Notes under the pieces: generated by a model
Databases searched by the model: none
The model's input: only the letters and a program-made list of their open reading frames with translations
Told to the model about the DNA's origin: nothing
Program-made: the position numbers and the translations under genes
Assembly (NCBI RefSeq): GCF_002210295.1
Contig: NZ_MWQH01000004.1
Coordinates: forward strand, 1 to 64,000
Length of the DNA: 64,000 bases
Direction: 5' to 3'
From: Fibrobacter sp. UWB5
Lineage (GTDB): Bacteria; Fibrobacterota; Fibrobacteria; Fibrobacterales; Fibrobacteraceae
Part shown: piece by piece, positions 50,788 through 60,007 of the stretch
How positions within the stretch are numbered: the first letter of the stretch is position 1
Layout of the letters: each line of letters opens with the position of its first letter

Positions 50788-52455
50788 ATGGAACAGCAAA
50801 AACAATTAGCAGGAATAGACACTGCGATCAAGGCCGCAACGATTCTCTCGGCGGTTGCACTTCTCGGGGCATTCACATTAGTTGACGCCGCCGAAAACTA
50901 CAAGTTTGACTTCGGCGAGGGCCCGGTTGCCGCGGGCTACACGCAGGTCAAGGCCAACACCAAGTACAGCGACTCGCAGGGCTACGGTTTCGAAAGTGGG
51001 ACGGTTTCTTCAGTAGATCGCCTGTGGGACGACGACCTCACCACGGATTTCCTGACGGCGAAAGGCGACATGGTTTTCTCGGTGGCGCTCCCGCAAGGCA
51101 ATTACGAGGTGACATTCATTCTCGGTGACGGCGAAAACGAAAGCGAAACCACCGTATGGGCCGAAAACCGCAAGCTCATGCTCGACCGCATCACCCTCGC
51201 CGGCGGCGTGTTCAGCAGGCAGACCGTTTCGCTCAGGCGCATGGAAACAAGAAGCATGGACGGCTCGGTGACCATGAGTATCAAGGATCGCGAAAAGGAT
51301 TACCGCACCTGGGACAAGAAGCTCACCTTCGTCATCAGCGGCAAGGCGCCCGCCGTCGCAGGAATCGAAATCAAGCGTAACGACAACGTGACCACGCTCT
51401 GGCTCTGCGGAAACTCCACCGTGGTCGACCAGATTACGGCTCCGTGGGCGGGCTGGGGCCAGATGGCCCCGGGATTTTTCAAATCCAGCCTTGCCATCGC
51501 GAACTACGCCGAATCGGGCCTTACCGCCAGCGGGTTCTACAGCATGAAGCGCCTCGCCAAGATTCTCTCCGAAGTCAAGAAGGGCGATTTTGTGACCGTG
51601 CAGTTCGCGCATAACGACCAGAAGAATCAAAACGACGTGAACAACTACGAAGCGACCCTCACCAAGTACGCAAACGAAATCAAAGCGAAGGGCGCCACGC
51701 CGCTGTTCGTGACATCCACCGCAAGGCAGAACGAGACCGACCCGAAAACAGCCGTGGGCGGGCTTCCCGAACGCATGCGCGCCCTCGGCAAAAAACTCGG
51801 CGTCACCGTACTCGACCTGAACCAGCACAGCATCACGCTCGGCAAGGCGCTCGGAGGCAACAAGGAAAAAATGTACATGTACACCGCGAGCGACAAGACG
51901 CACTTCTGCGAATACGGTGCCTACGAACTCGCCCGCGCGAACATCGAAGAAATCAAGGCGAAAGTGCCCGAACTCGCCAAGCACCTGCGCGATGACCACG
52001 AGGCTTTCGATTCCAGCAAGCCCGACCCGCTCGATATCCTTACGCAGGCAAAGACGCCCATCACCGATGGTGGCTTGATTCAGGTAGAGCCAGAGTCCAG
52101 CAGTTCCGAAAAGCCGGAATCTTCGTCAAGCGCAGAAATCGCCGGGCCACAGTCTTCCAGCGCAGCAGAAGGCATATCTTCCAGTGCGGAAGGAACCGAG
52201 GGCACCACCGCCGTCAAATCCTTGACACCGCGCAACGCAATTCGCGGCCATATCGATGGTAACACGCTCCGTCTCGAAAGCATCGACGGCGGCGCGCACA
52301 ACATCAGCTTCTTCGACATGCAAGGCCACCGCATCGCGGAATTCCGCGCAGTGCAGGGGAGCGAACTCCACGTAACCCTACGGCAAGGCGCCTATCTCGT
52401 CAAGGTCGCGCAAGGCAACCGGACTCTCGGGATATTCAAGGCAGTAAGGCGATAA
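50788..52455 (+). CDS. CE12 rhamnogalacturonan acetylesterase
   Basis: A 555-residue secreted enzyme that removes acetyl groups from rhamnogalacturonan. A signal peptide or anchor spans about 10-36. An N-terminal beta-sandwich (about 37-190, starting NYKFDFGEGPV) precedes the SGNH-type CE12 domain (about 195-420). Its blocks are LWLCGNSTVVDQ (nucleophile Ser), VQFAHNDQKN and the Asp/His of DKTHFCEYGA. A poly-Ser/Glu linker and a sorting-type C-terminus with FFDMQGHRIAEF and GAYLVKVAQG follow. It is divergent from regulator 3, with the shared promoter region holding the TAGTACA element. Confidence 0.9.
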   Translation: MEQQKQLAGIDTAIKAATILSAVALLGAFTLVDAAENYKFDFGEGPVAAGYTQVKANTKYSDSQGYGFESGTVSSVDRLWDDDLTTDFLTAKGDMVFSVALPQGNYEVTFILGDGENESETTVWAENRKLMLDRITLAGGVFSRQTVSLRRMETRSMDGSVTMSIKDREKDYRTWDKKLTFVISGKAPAVAGIEIKRNDNVTTLWLCGNSTVVDQITAPWAGWGQMAPGFFKSSLAIANYAESGLTASGFYSMKRLAKILSEVKKGDFVTVQFAHNDQKNQNDVNNYEATLTKYANEIKAKGATPLFVTSTARQNETDPKTAVGGLPERMRALGKKLGVTVLDLNQHSITLGKALGGNKEKMYMYTASDKTHFCEYGAYELARANIEEIKAKVPELAKHLRDDHEAFDSSKPDPLDILTQAKTPITDGGLIQVEPESSSSEKPESSSSAEIAGPQSSSAAEGISSSAEGTEGTTAVKSLTPRNAIRGHIDGNTLRLESIDGGAHNISFFDMQGHRIAEFRAVQGSELHVTLRQGAYLVKVAQGNRTLGIFKAVRR

Positions 52456-52480
52456 CTCTCTCGAAGCAACACACCTCCAA

Positions 52481-52511
52481 AAAATCCCCGGCCACCTCGG
52501 CTGGGGATTTT
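52481..52511 (+). terminator. terminator of the CE12 gene
   Basis: AAAATCCCC (52481-52489) pairs with GGGGATTTT (52503-52511), with an inner GCC/GGC extension. Confidence 0.8.
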
Positions 52512-52624
52512 GGATTGAACCGCACAACCCATTACACAACTTTTTACACGGAAACTCAACGGCACCTTGCCCAAAACCTTCTTTTTCGTGGAGAAATGGC
52601 TATATTGCGTAGCGAGGTGTAAAA

Positions 52625-54148
52625 ATGGGACATGTTTGTAGACTGGCGAAAGGTGGGCTGTTTCTGGTTTTACTATCAATCTGCGCCTGCGGAGATTCCG
52701 TTTCCGAAGCACCAACCGGTACCGAAGTCGCAGCCACCGAAAGTACCACAAGCATTACGCCCGTCGATTTTCCGAACAGTTCATTTTTTAACAGTTCATC
52801 TTCTCTTTGGGCACCGCAAAGTTCTTCATCGTCTCAGGCGCAGCAAGGCTTTTCTTCGCCTCAAATGCAGCCGACATCGTCTTCACTATGGAATTCGCAG
52901 ACATCGTCTTCTTCCGTCAAAAACATCCCCCTGCCGAACAACGGCATTCCCTACGTGCGAATCATCGCCACCGACAGTATCGACACGGAGTACGTCGCCT
53001 GCACTATCGAGATTGCAGGTAACGGTCAATACGAGGACATCACACCGGCAGGTGCAAGAATTCGCCAGCGCGGCAACTCCACAAGGCTCTGGTACGACAA
53101 GAAGCCGTACCGCATCAAGCTTGACAACAAGACAAGCTTTCTCGGGCTCCCCGCCAACAAGGACTGGGTGCTGCTCGCCAACTACCGCGACCAGAGCAAG
53201 TTCATGAACGCCATCGCGTTCGACATGGCACGCTATATGGGCAGTTTCCCGTTCGTGAACGCGAATCGCTTCGTGGAGGTCGAAATCAACGGGGATTACA
53301 TGGGCATGTACCAGTTGACCGAACAGATCGAGAGGGCCACAAGCCGCGTAGACATCGACACAAGCGGTCTGCTGCTCAGCCTCGACATGGACGACGGTCC
53401 GGAACTTTCTCCCGACGCAGGCAACAACTTCTACAGCAAGGTATACGGGATGCCCGTCGCCGTAAAATACCCGAAAAACATTTCCGCAGAACGGCTCGAA
53501 GCCATCGCTGCCGACTTCGCCACCCTGGAACAGGCAATCGTAAGCGCCGATTACGATAACGTGCAGAAACTGATGGACATGGAAAGTTTCATCGACTTCA
53601 TCCTGCTACAGGAAATCACGCGCAACGTGGAACTGGAAGCACCGCGAAGCATGTACCTCTACCGGGACGATACCGGGAAATACCACATGGGGCCCGTCTG
53701 GGATTTTGACGGAGGTTTCGGCTACGGCTGGGACGAGGATACCAAGGAGTACTTCACGAGCCAGAGTTGGATTCTCGGGACAGGCAACCCCTCGAAAAGC
53801 CCCTACAACTGCACTGCAGAAAGCAAGAACGACTGGGGAATGTGCAACGGCACAAACATGCGCTTCAACAATTACGACGGCAGGGCGGTTCCAGGTTTCT
53901 TCGCTAACATGTTCGCGAACGGCACGTTCCTCGCCGCATACAGGGCGCGCTGGGAATCGCACAAAACTGGAATCCTCGCAGAAGCCTTCGCAAAGCTCGA
54001 CGCCTACGTTTCGCAGACCGCAATCGCTCTCGAAAACGACGCTACCCGCTGGCCGCCAATCCGCCGGTACGATACCGAAATCCAGACGCTAAAAAAATGG
54101 CTCGCCGAGCGAGCCGATAATTACAGCAGCGTGCTGATGCAATACTAG
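52625..54148 (+). CDS. lipoprotein with CotH kinase-like domain
   Basis: A 507-residue lipoprotein with lipobox ICAC (Cys22), a long Ser/Gln-rich linker (about 30-105), and a CotH-type domain (about 110-470). Conserved features are RIRQRGNSTRLWYDKKPYRI, LLANYRDQSKFMNAIAFDMA, GDYMGMYQLTEQIE and the metal-site-like GPVWDFDGGFGYG. CotH proteins are atypical kinases; many secreted bacterial members sit with cell wall enzymes and their targets are unknown. TATATT at 52601-52606 with a short leader and GAGGTG precede the start. Confidence 0.85.
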   Translation: MGHVCRLAKGGLFLVLLSICACGDSVSEAPTGTEVAATESTTSITPVDFPNSSFFNSSSSLWAPQSSSSSQAQQGFSSPQMQPTSSSLWNSQTSSSSVKNIPLPNNGIPYVRIIATDSIDTEYVACTIEIAGNGQYEDITPAGARIRQRGNSTRLWYDKKPYRIKLDNKTSFLGLPANKDWVLLANYRDQSKFMNAIAFDMARYMGSFPFVNANRFVEVEINGDYMGMYQLTEQIERATSRVDIDTSGLLLSLDMDDGPELSPDAGNNFYSKVYGMPVAVKYPKNISAERLEAIAADFATLEQAIVSADYDNVQKLMDMESFIDFILLQEITRNVELEAPRSMYLYRDDTGKYHMGPVWDFDGGFGYGWDEDTKEYFTSQSWILGTGNPSKSPYNCTAESKNDWGMCNGTNMRFNNYDGRAVPGFFANMFANGTFLAAYRARWESHKTGILAEAFAKLDAYVSQTAIALENDATRWPPIRRYDTEIQTLKKWLAERADNYSSVLMQY

Positions 54149-54180
54149 CCCCCTCCATGTAACATTCACCCCAAAAAGAT

Positions 54181-54339
54181 TATATTAAAAATGGTTGTTT
54201 CCAAAAAGGGGTGTTTATCGCGCAGATGCTTGACGCGGGCATCTGGAACCAGAAAAACTCTCTGAACATCAGTGTTCCGCACGCTGGCAAGTATATCCTG
54301 CGCATCGGCAAGCTGAATCACTCCATTACAGTGAAATAA
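54181..54339 (+). pseudogene. remnant: promoter and start region joined to a C-terminal sorting-type tail
   Basis: TATATT (54181-54186) and an AAGGGGTGTTT leader, like the GGAGTGTTT-ATG leaders of other exported genes here, are followed not by a signal peptide but by codons 54226-54336. These encode MLDAGIWNQKNS and then AGKYILRIGKLNHSITVK, with a stop at 54337-54339. This closely matches the extreme C-terminus of the GH5 protein (AGRYILRIGNSVHPISIK). Almost the entire coding region of a secreted enzyme appears to be deleted. An in-frame GTG at 54211 or ATG 54226 could still make a ~38-43-residue peptide without export signal. Confidence 0.65.
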
Positions 54340-54367
54340 GCCTGCGCATTTCCTATGATCTGACACA

Positions 54368-54393
54368 AAAGCCTCCGGCGAAACTGCCGGAGG
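54368..54393 (-). terminator. terminator between remnant and metalloprotease gene
   Basis: CCTCCGGC (54372-54379) pairs with GCCGGAGG (54386-54393). CTTTTGTG follows on the minus strand, so it probably ends the gene at 54423. Confidence 0.75.
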
Positions 54394-54422
54394 ATCTTTG
54401 GTGTGAATAGCAGAGGAGCAAG

Positions 54423-56816
54423 CTATCTGGTAATATTGATCGGTCGTGCCTCGCGGTAGCTGCCGGTCGTCACCTTCACGATATAGGTCGCCATAGGCAA
54501 GCCATTCATATCAAACGCAAACGTATGCGCACCTGCGTTCTGCATGCCAACCACTTCCTGGGCAATCAAGGCTCCAAAGCCTGTAAACAGGCTGATTTTT
54601 ACATTGTCGCGCTGCGGAAGCGTGTAGCGAACCTCGATCTGTCCGCGACGAAGCGCAAGGTCGATATGAGTCGAAATTCCCTCGAGTCCATACATCAACG
54701 CCGCTGTCGCCTCGCCACTCCCCTTTTCGTTGGTGATAGTCACATTTACCTTGAACAGCACCGATTTTCCGTTGTGCGAAAGCCCTTGCGTAAAGCTGTA
54801 CTTTTCGCCGTCCTTCACGCGGTTCGGATAATGTCCGACGGCAAGCGTTCCCCTCGACAAGTCGGCTTCGCTGAACACGTAGGCGGACTCACCCCATTCC
54901 ACCACCTTGCCGTCTTTACCGAACCAGTGTCCCGGAGCGGTGGCGGTGCTGTTGGTAACAATGTTACCATCGCTTTCTTGCGCAAAGAAGGAAGCCTGGG
55001 AAAGAGTCGCTGCGGTAAGTCCAAGCTTTTGAGCGATTTCGTTCACATCAAATTTTGCCGCGACCGTCGCATAATTGTCGTCAATCGGAAGCGTCACCGA
55101 GATGGAATATGTCGTGGCTCCGTCCAAGACAATCTTTTCGGAGCTGCTGGAAGCCACCACGCTGCTGGAACTTGCGGGAGCGACAGAGCTGCTTGATGCC
55201 ACAGAACTACTGGACACAACCGGGGTTTCGCCGATTTCGGGCCACTTGTAATCCAGTTTAAAGTCGTTGTAATACTTGACGTTTGCTGCACCCGCGCCAC
55301 TTACGCCCGTTTCCAGTTTCAACTTATAATCGTAATGCAACTTGCGAATTCCCGTGTTGCCGGTGTACTGGTAATCGGTATTCACGATGACCGCGAAAAC
55401 CATCGGCGTGCCGTTCGTCGAAGAAGGCGTCTTGTCTAGGCGAAGCGTTGCAGAGCCCTCGCCCGTAATGGGTTCGCTGTACACAGGTGTACCGTCAGTT
55501 GCGCGGTAGCACAGCAAGAAATTCATGTTACTGTTATTGGAATTCGCGCCGTTCGGGTAGAAACTCACCGTCACTTCTTTAGCGCCGCTTTGTACCTTCA
55601 GCGGCACCACGTTCGAGCCAGACCAACCCGGAGTTGTTTCCTGATTCGGAACAAGGTAGCCGTTGCTTTCCGTCACCGTCTGGTAGGGCGTCATGGTCCA
55701 GGTGTAGCTTTTCCTGTTATTGTCCCACATGTCCTGTTCCCAGTAGGTGTCGCTTCCAAAATGCTGGTTCAGCAAATTCTTGATTTCGCCGGACCATTTT
55801 TTCATGTCAAGCATCGCAAGCCTTGCGCGGAATTCGGTAATGAGCCTGCGCACGCCCGCATCGCCAAGGCCCTTGTCGAGGCCGTAGGTCTCGAGCAGGT
55901 ATTTGGTCTTGCCGTAAGCGTTTCCGTAAATCCAGCGAACAGCCCCCGTACCAATCCACGTGCCGATAAACGTCGGGAAGATATTACTGTACTGCGAGCC
56001 ACCCAGCAGGTAACGCTGATTCTTACCGGTCACGCCACCGCCATCGGCGCCGCCACCAGGGCCACCGAAAGTGCCGTCAATCAGCCAGCCCGAATAGGTT
56101 TCAATAGGCATAAACGGCGCAATAACCGTCGCCGCATTCAGAAATCCCATACCGCTGTATACACCTTCGCGGTGGCTGAACATATCCTGCTGAATCCAGG
56201 TGTTACCCGCTTCCTGGAACCAGTGTGCATCCTTTGCGCCAGGGTAGCCGTTCGTCATCGAGTGAATTCCTTCGTGAATCATCGCATCCATCTGCGCCAC
56301 ACGATCGCGATAGGGGCAACTCGTATTGAAACTGTATAGCGGATAGAACGAGGCCGCCACGGCCGTGTAGCCCGCCACCCACGACTGCCAACCACCCGTG
56401 GTGTCCGTCTTCGCACCACCGGCACAAGTGCCCGAACCGTAATAGTAAATGGCACTGTATTGGCCTTCTTGCGCCTGGGCATCCGGCGCCCAGCCCATTT
56501 CATTGTACAGGTACTCGAAATCGGTATCGTACTTCTTGAGGATCGAATCAATCGTCACGTCGGTAATGCGGCTGTCGCGATCCTTGCCCCAATAAAACGC
56601 CCACCATTTACCGGCCTTCTTTCCGGTAACGCCCGAACAATTGTTATTGAACTTGGTCGGCGGCTGAATGTCGCCCAGATTAGACTTTGTGTCGTAATCC
56701 AGGTCGCTGCGGTAACCGGGCCATGTGTAAGCATCACCCGACGCCGCGTATGTGTGAACACCTAGGGCAGCCGACAAAACGGCGCCCGGAATCAATCCCA
56801 AACAACTTTTTCGCAT
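54423..56816 (-). CDS. secreted putative zinc metalloprotease with DUF4859 domain
   Basis: A 797-residue secreted protein. The signal peptide spans about 1-25. A metallopeptidase-like region has the zinc motif MIHEGIHS (HExxH) followed by HWFQEAGNTW, where a Glu could be the third ligand as in gluzincins. A carbohydrate-binding-like sandwich (about 390-535), a poly-Ser linker (about 540-565), a DUF4859-type domain (about 570-710) and a sorting-type C-terminus (GFGALIAQEV, then MATYIVKVTTG) follow. The peptidase family is not certain. ATG 56816 has GGAG at a 6-nt spacing. Operator E places it in the GTTGTC group. Confidence 0.72.
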   Translation of the reverse strand: MRKSCLGLIPGAVLSAALGVHTYAASGDAYTWPGYRSDLDYDTKSNLGDIQPPTKFNNNCSGVTGKKAGKWWAFYWGKDRDSRITDVTIDSILKKYDTDFEYLYNEMGWAPDAQAQEGQYSAIYYYGSGTCAGGAKTDTTGGWQSWVAGYTAVAASFYPLYSFNTSCPYRDRVAQMDAMIHEGIHSMTNGYPGAKDAHWFQEAGNTWIQQDMFSHREGVYSGMGFLNAATVIAPFMPIETYSGWLIDGTFGGPGGGADGGGVTGKNQRYLLGGSQYSNIFPTFIGTWIGTGAVRWIYGNAYGKTKYLLETYGLDKGLGDAGVRRLITEFRARLAMLDMKKWSGEIKNLLNQHFGSDTYWEQDMWDNNRKSYTWTMTPYQTVTESNGYLVPNQETTPGWSGSNVVPLKVQSGAKEVTVSFYPNGANSNNSNMNFLLCYRATDGTPVYSEPITGEGSATLRLDKTPSSTNGTPMVFAVIVNTDYQYTGNTGIRKLHYDYKLKLETGVSGAGAANVKYYNDFKLDYKWPEIGETPVVSSSSVASSSSVAPASSSSVVASSSSEKIVLDGATTYSISVTLPIDDNYATVAAKFDVNEIAQKLGLTAATLSQASFFAQESDGNIVTNSTATAPGHWFGKDGKVVEWGESAYVFSEADLSRGTLAVGHYPNRVKDGEKYSFTQGLSHNGKSVLFKVNVTITNEKGSGEATAALMYGLEGISTHIDLALRRGQIEVRYTLPQRDNVKISLFTGFGALIAQEVVGMQNAGAHTFAFDMNGLPMATYIVKVTTGSYREARPINITR

Positions 56817-56845
56817 AACACACTCCAACTTTTATGCTGACATAA

Positions 56846-56908
56846 AAAATACTCCCTAGCTGGCCAAGGAGTATTGAAATTTTTATTTACGCGTTGTCTA
56901 AGGACAAC
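56846..56908 (-). promoter_or_regulatory. operator E (GTTGTC-N4-GACAAC) with -10 of the metalloprotease gene
   Basis: The palindrome lies at 56893-56908 and TATTTT at 56851-56846 on the minus strand, 41 bp apart. A hairpin ATACTCC/GGAGTAT (56850-56875) followed by T6 may also terminate the upstream PL1 gene, so terminator and -10 overlap. Confidence 0.65.
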
Positions 56909-56923
56909 GATTGCTCCACTACC

Positions 56924-58435
56924 TTAAAGACGAGAGCATTTTCCTCGGGACTGGAATATTAATGTTTGGTGAAGCCCTCGCACAATGTAGTGGCCTTGCG
57001 GGAGGCTAGACTTCAATTGTTCCCATTCGCTGTAAAAGCCCTGCTTGATCAGTTTTCCTGTCAAGGAGAAAATTTGCACCTTGGTCATAGGCGAAATGGT
57101 GAACTCGACATCGGTTGCAATCAACCGCGTTGTGTTTTCGGAGCTACTTGAAGAACTCGTAACGCTACTAGAACTTACTTCGGCGACAGAACTTGAGCTA
57201 ACAATCACCGGGTCGATTTTCGTTCCTTTTTCATATTCGCTGATATCAATTTTACCAATGCCAGAATAATTTGTCACCAAGCCCTTCACATCGCCTACGG
57301 GATCTGCACTATAGCTGTAGACGCTCTTGGGATTGAAAGTTCCCTTAGGGATTTCCGTATCGTAAGTGACCCATGCGGTATCCTTGGAAGTAAGCGAAGT
57401 TCCGGGATTTACGGAAATCTTCATTTTTTTGCTGTTACAGCCACTACTCTGGAAGTTGGCGCAGCCTTCGTAATAGTTTCCAACAATGGTAGCCACGCCA
57501 TCATCGCCAGCGAAAATCGCCTTGCTGAGGCCCGCATAGTGATTATTTTCAAAGTAGTCGTCAGAACCATAGCGAACATTCGGGCCGTTGCCTGTTCCCT
57601 GACCGAGAACATAGTTGTTATAAAGGTGAATTTTAGTATGGCGCATCATGGGAGTACGCGCATCCAGGTCCTTATAAAAGTTATGGTGGATAGTTATTTC
57701 ATGACGAAGACTATCTCCGTTGCTATTGCCAATGAGGCTTCCCTTATGATGGTTGTGGAAATAATTCCAGCTAAAAGTCGCATTGTAAATGTTGTTCTTG
57801 GCATCCAGCAGACCATCGTAGCGGTCCTTGTTGCTGGTGTAGGCATTATAGAATTCGCAGTGATCGATCCAAATGTTATGGCTTCCCTGCTTATTCTTGT
57901 CAGCCCAGTTAGTGGCAGCAGAGTCCGCAGAAATCGCGATGCAGTCCGGGTCATTGAGGACAACTTCTGCCCCATTGCGGAAAGCGATCACCTTGTTTTC
58001 GTCGGTCTTGCTAATGGGAACATCGCTCATGGTGAACTTGATGTTACGAATAATGATGTTATGTTTATTCTGAATCATCAGGCCCACTCGATTAAGGAAC
58101 GCCGATTCGCCTTTACCGATGATCGTCTTGTTATTGCCGACCAAGACCAATTCGCCATAAGTCGTTGCCGTACCCGAAGAGGCCACATGGCCATTTTCAT
58201 CGATAAACGTCTTGATACCGGTATTGATTTCACCCTTCACGATAATGACGTAAGGAGTTTCCAAATCTTCGGCGTACTGCTTAAATTCTGCAAAGTTGGA
58301 GACTTCCACAACCTTGCCCCCGTTACCGCCGGTAGTGCCCCCTTCCAAAGTGGCATACCCCACCATATCGAAGTTAGGGGTAGCCGCAAAGAGCCCCACA
58401 TTCATCAAGAGAATTGCCAAATATTTTGCTTTCAT
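56924..58435 (-). CDS. PL1 pectate lyase
   Basis: A 503-residue secreted enzyme of canonical PL1 type. The signal peptide spans about 1-18. The beta-helix (about 20-370) has NIWIDHCEFYN, the calcium-site DGLLDAKNN and the catalytic RxPxxR as RTPMMR. A Ser-rich linker (about 420-440) and a sorting-type tail (VQIFSLTGKLIKQG, then LPQGHYIVRG) follow. The last ~20 residues do not follow the usual pattern, and a small frameshift there cannot be excluded. It starts 15 bp after the PL9 stop, forming a PL9-PL1 operon. Confidence 0.92.
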   Translation of the reverse strand: MKAKYLAILLMNVGLFAATPNFDMVGYATLEGGTTGGNGGKVVEVSNFAEFKQYAEDLETPYVIIVKGEINTGIKTFIDENGHVASSGTATTYGELVLVGNNKTIIGKGESAFLNRVGLMIQNKHNIIIRNIKFTMSDVPISKTDENKVIAFRNGAEVVLNDPDCIAISADSAATNWADKNKQGSHNIWIDHCEFYNAYTSNKDRYDGLLDAKNNIYNATFSWNYFHNHHKGSLIGNSNGDSLRHEITIHHNFYKDLDARTPMMRHTKIHLYNNYVLGQGTGNGPNVRYGSDDYFENNHYAGLSKAIFAGDDGVATIVGNYYEGCANFQSSGCNSKKMKISVNPGTSLTSKDTAWVTYDTEIPKGTFNPKSVYSYSADPVGDVKGLVTNYSGIGKIDISEYEKGTKIDPVIVSSSSVAEVSSSSVTSSSSSSENTTRLIATDVEFTISPMTKVQIFSLTGKLIKQGFYSEWEQLKSSLPQGHYIVRGLHQTLIFQSRGKCSRL

Positions 58436-58450
58436 TTTTCCACCTCTTTA

Positions 58451-59869
58451 TTAAAACCAACTGACGCTCCAACGGAAAGGTTCCGCGGATTTTACCGAAC
58501 GCCCCAATGCATTGAACCTCGGAGCATCTTTACGCCTGTCAGCAGGGGCCACCCTGCGGCGAATAACAGTCGTTGTAGCACTGCTAGAAGACACTTCCGA
58601 AGAACTGGATTCTGCTGCAATTTCGCCATATTCGTAAGGTCCAAGATCCGGTGCCGAGCCAACATAATCAAAGCCAATTTCCGTCCCCTTGTCAATCAAG
58701 ACGCTCCCTTTTTTCAGGCGGAACAACTTTGTGTACGGGAGCAGTCCATCCGCATTTCGGGCAATCGTCGCAAGGCTCGTGTCCAACGACTCAAAGTCAT
58801 CGTCACTCACAGTCACCGAAATGCTCCAGGAATTCGTTTTCTGTTCGCTAGACGAACCAAAAGAGTCGGCATTTTTGCCCTTATAAGAGATATTGTTCCG
58901 CAGGTGATGCTTTTGCCCCGCATTCAGCGCCCCACCCATTCCATAATTGGCGGCACCACTGCTTCCGTTGCGGTAAGCAAGGCTCTGTTCCACCGTAATG
59001 CCACCCGTATTGTTGTTCTGGTCAAAGCCCTTTACCGGATTGTCAAACGCAATACAACGCGTGCAACGGTGATTCGCCTGGGCTTTATTGCCGCCCATCT
59101 TAAAGCCATTGCCGTTTCCATCAAAGAGCTCGGCCGCATAGCCAAAAACATTGACCCCATTCCGGAACGCCCAGGAATCATAGACAATGACACTGTCGGG
59201 TGAATCAAAAAAGTCAAAACCGTCGTCGGAATTTTCCCAAGCACGGCAGTTGATGAACACATTTCCTGCTCCCTGAGTCTGCTTGCTCGCAAAGCCGTCA
59301 GCCATGCCGCCCTTTTTCTTGGGGTCATAATTACGGTACGCATCTACGTTGACCACCAGCGTATGATTCCCGCCCTTGTTAATTTCCAAACCGGAATTGC
59401 GGTTTTCGAAAAACGACATGTTGTAGAACTTGTTGTACGACCCTGTCACATAGGCTCCCTGGTATCCCGCACGGGTAATGGCGAGACCGTGCAGTTCGTA
59501 ATAACTGCCGGTCATGCTCAGCCCCACGCCCTTGTCGACATAGGTGAGTTCCGGGAACTGGAAGTCTATCACGGCAGTCGCATGGCCCGCCGCATAGAAC
59601 ACAATGGGCTTGTCCGCCATTCCTGACTTAGAAAGTGTAATCGTATTCGCCTGACCCTCTGTATAGGGCACCTGGTATGTTCCCGCTTCAAAAAAGACGG
59701 TATCTCCGGCGGAGGCCTTAGTCATGGCCGAAATAAAATCGTCGCCAGGCTTTACATGGGTATTCCCGGCAAGCGCCAAAACGGCAAAAGCTGCCGTCAA
59801 AATTTCCACCAAGCGGATATTCTTCAAATAATTCATCCCAAGTACATCCTTTGATATTCCGACAAACAT
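58451..59869 (-). CDS. PL9 pectate lyase, second copy
   Basis: A 472-residue secreted PL9-type enzyme. It has a signal peptide, HVKPGDDFISAMTKASAGDT, the calcium-site acids in GGMADGFASKQ and WENSDDGFDFFD, and the catalytic Lys in GNGNGFKMGG. A short Ser linker and a compact basic tail (RFNALGRSVKSAEPFRW) end the protein. Met 59836 is an alternative start giving 461 residues; 59869 has AGGAA at short spacing. It is diverged from the PL9 at 39165. It heads an operon with PL1, and its promoter carries a different repeat (TGAGAACA). Confidence 0.9.
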   Translation of the reverse strand: MFVGISKDVLGMNYLKNIRLVEILTAAFAVLALAGNTHVKPGDDFISAMTKASAGDTVFFEAGTYQVPYTEGQANTITLSKSGMADKPIVFYAAGHATAVIDFQFPELTYVDKGVGLSMTGSYYELHGLAITRAGYQGAYVTGSYNKFYNMSFFENRNSGLEINKGGNHTLVVNVDAYRNYDPKKKGGMADGFASKQTQGAGNVFINCRAWENSDDGFDFFDSPDSVIVYDSWAFRNGVNVFGYAAELFDGNGNGFKMGGNKAQANHRCTRCIAFDNPVKGFDQNNNTGGITVEQSLAYRNGSSGAANYGMGGALNAGQKHHLRNNISYKGKNADSFGSSSEQKTNSWSISVTVSDDDFESLDTSLATIARNADGLLPYTKLFRLKKGSVLIDKGTEIGFDYVGSAPDLGPYEYGEIAAESSSSEVSSSSATTTVIRRRVAPADRRKDAPRFNALGRSVKSAEPFRWSVSWF

Positions 59870-59876
59870 TCATTCC

Positions 59877-59973
59877 TGTTCTCAAAAATGTTCTCAAAAT
59901 ATCAAAACAGAATATAAGTTATTCTTTTCGCAAAGTCAATAGATACAGCGATTTTTTTGCAAAAATGTTCTCA
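59877..59973 (-). promoter_or_regulatory. PL9-PL1 operon promoter with TGAGAACA repeats
   Basis: TATATT lies at 59916-59911 on the minus strand. TGTTCTCA (plus reading) occurs at 59877-59884 and 59889-59896 with a 12-bp period inside the predicted leader, and once more at 59966-59973 upstream. The 12-bp geometry equals that of the TAGTACA element but the sequence differs. Confidence 0.55.
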
Positions 59974-60007
59974 TTTTTACAAAAAAATAATTATTTATGG
60001 ATTACGC

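Noticed and set aside
56924..56990. Frameshift at the end of the PL1 gene
   Set aside because: The last residues do not fit the usual tail, and another frame also gives a plausible ending, but neither is clearly better. Not called without reads or orthologues.
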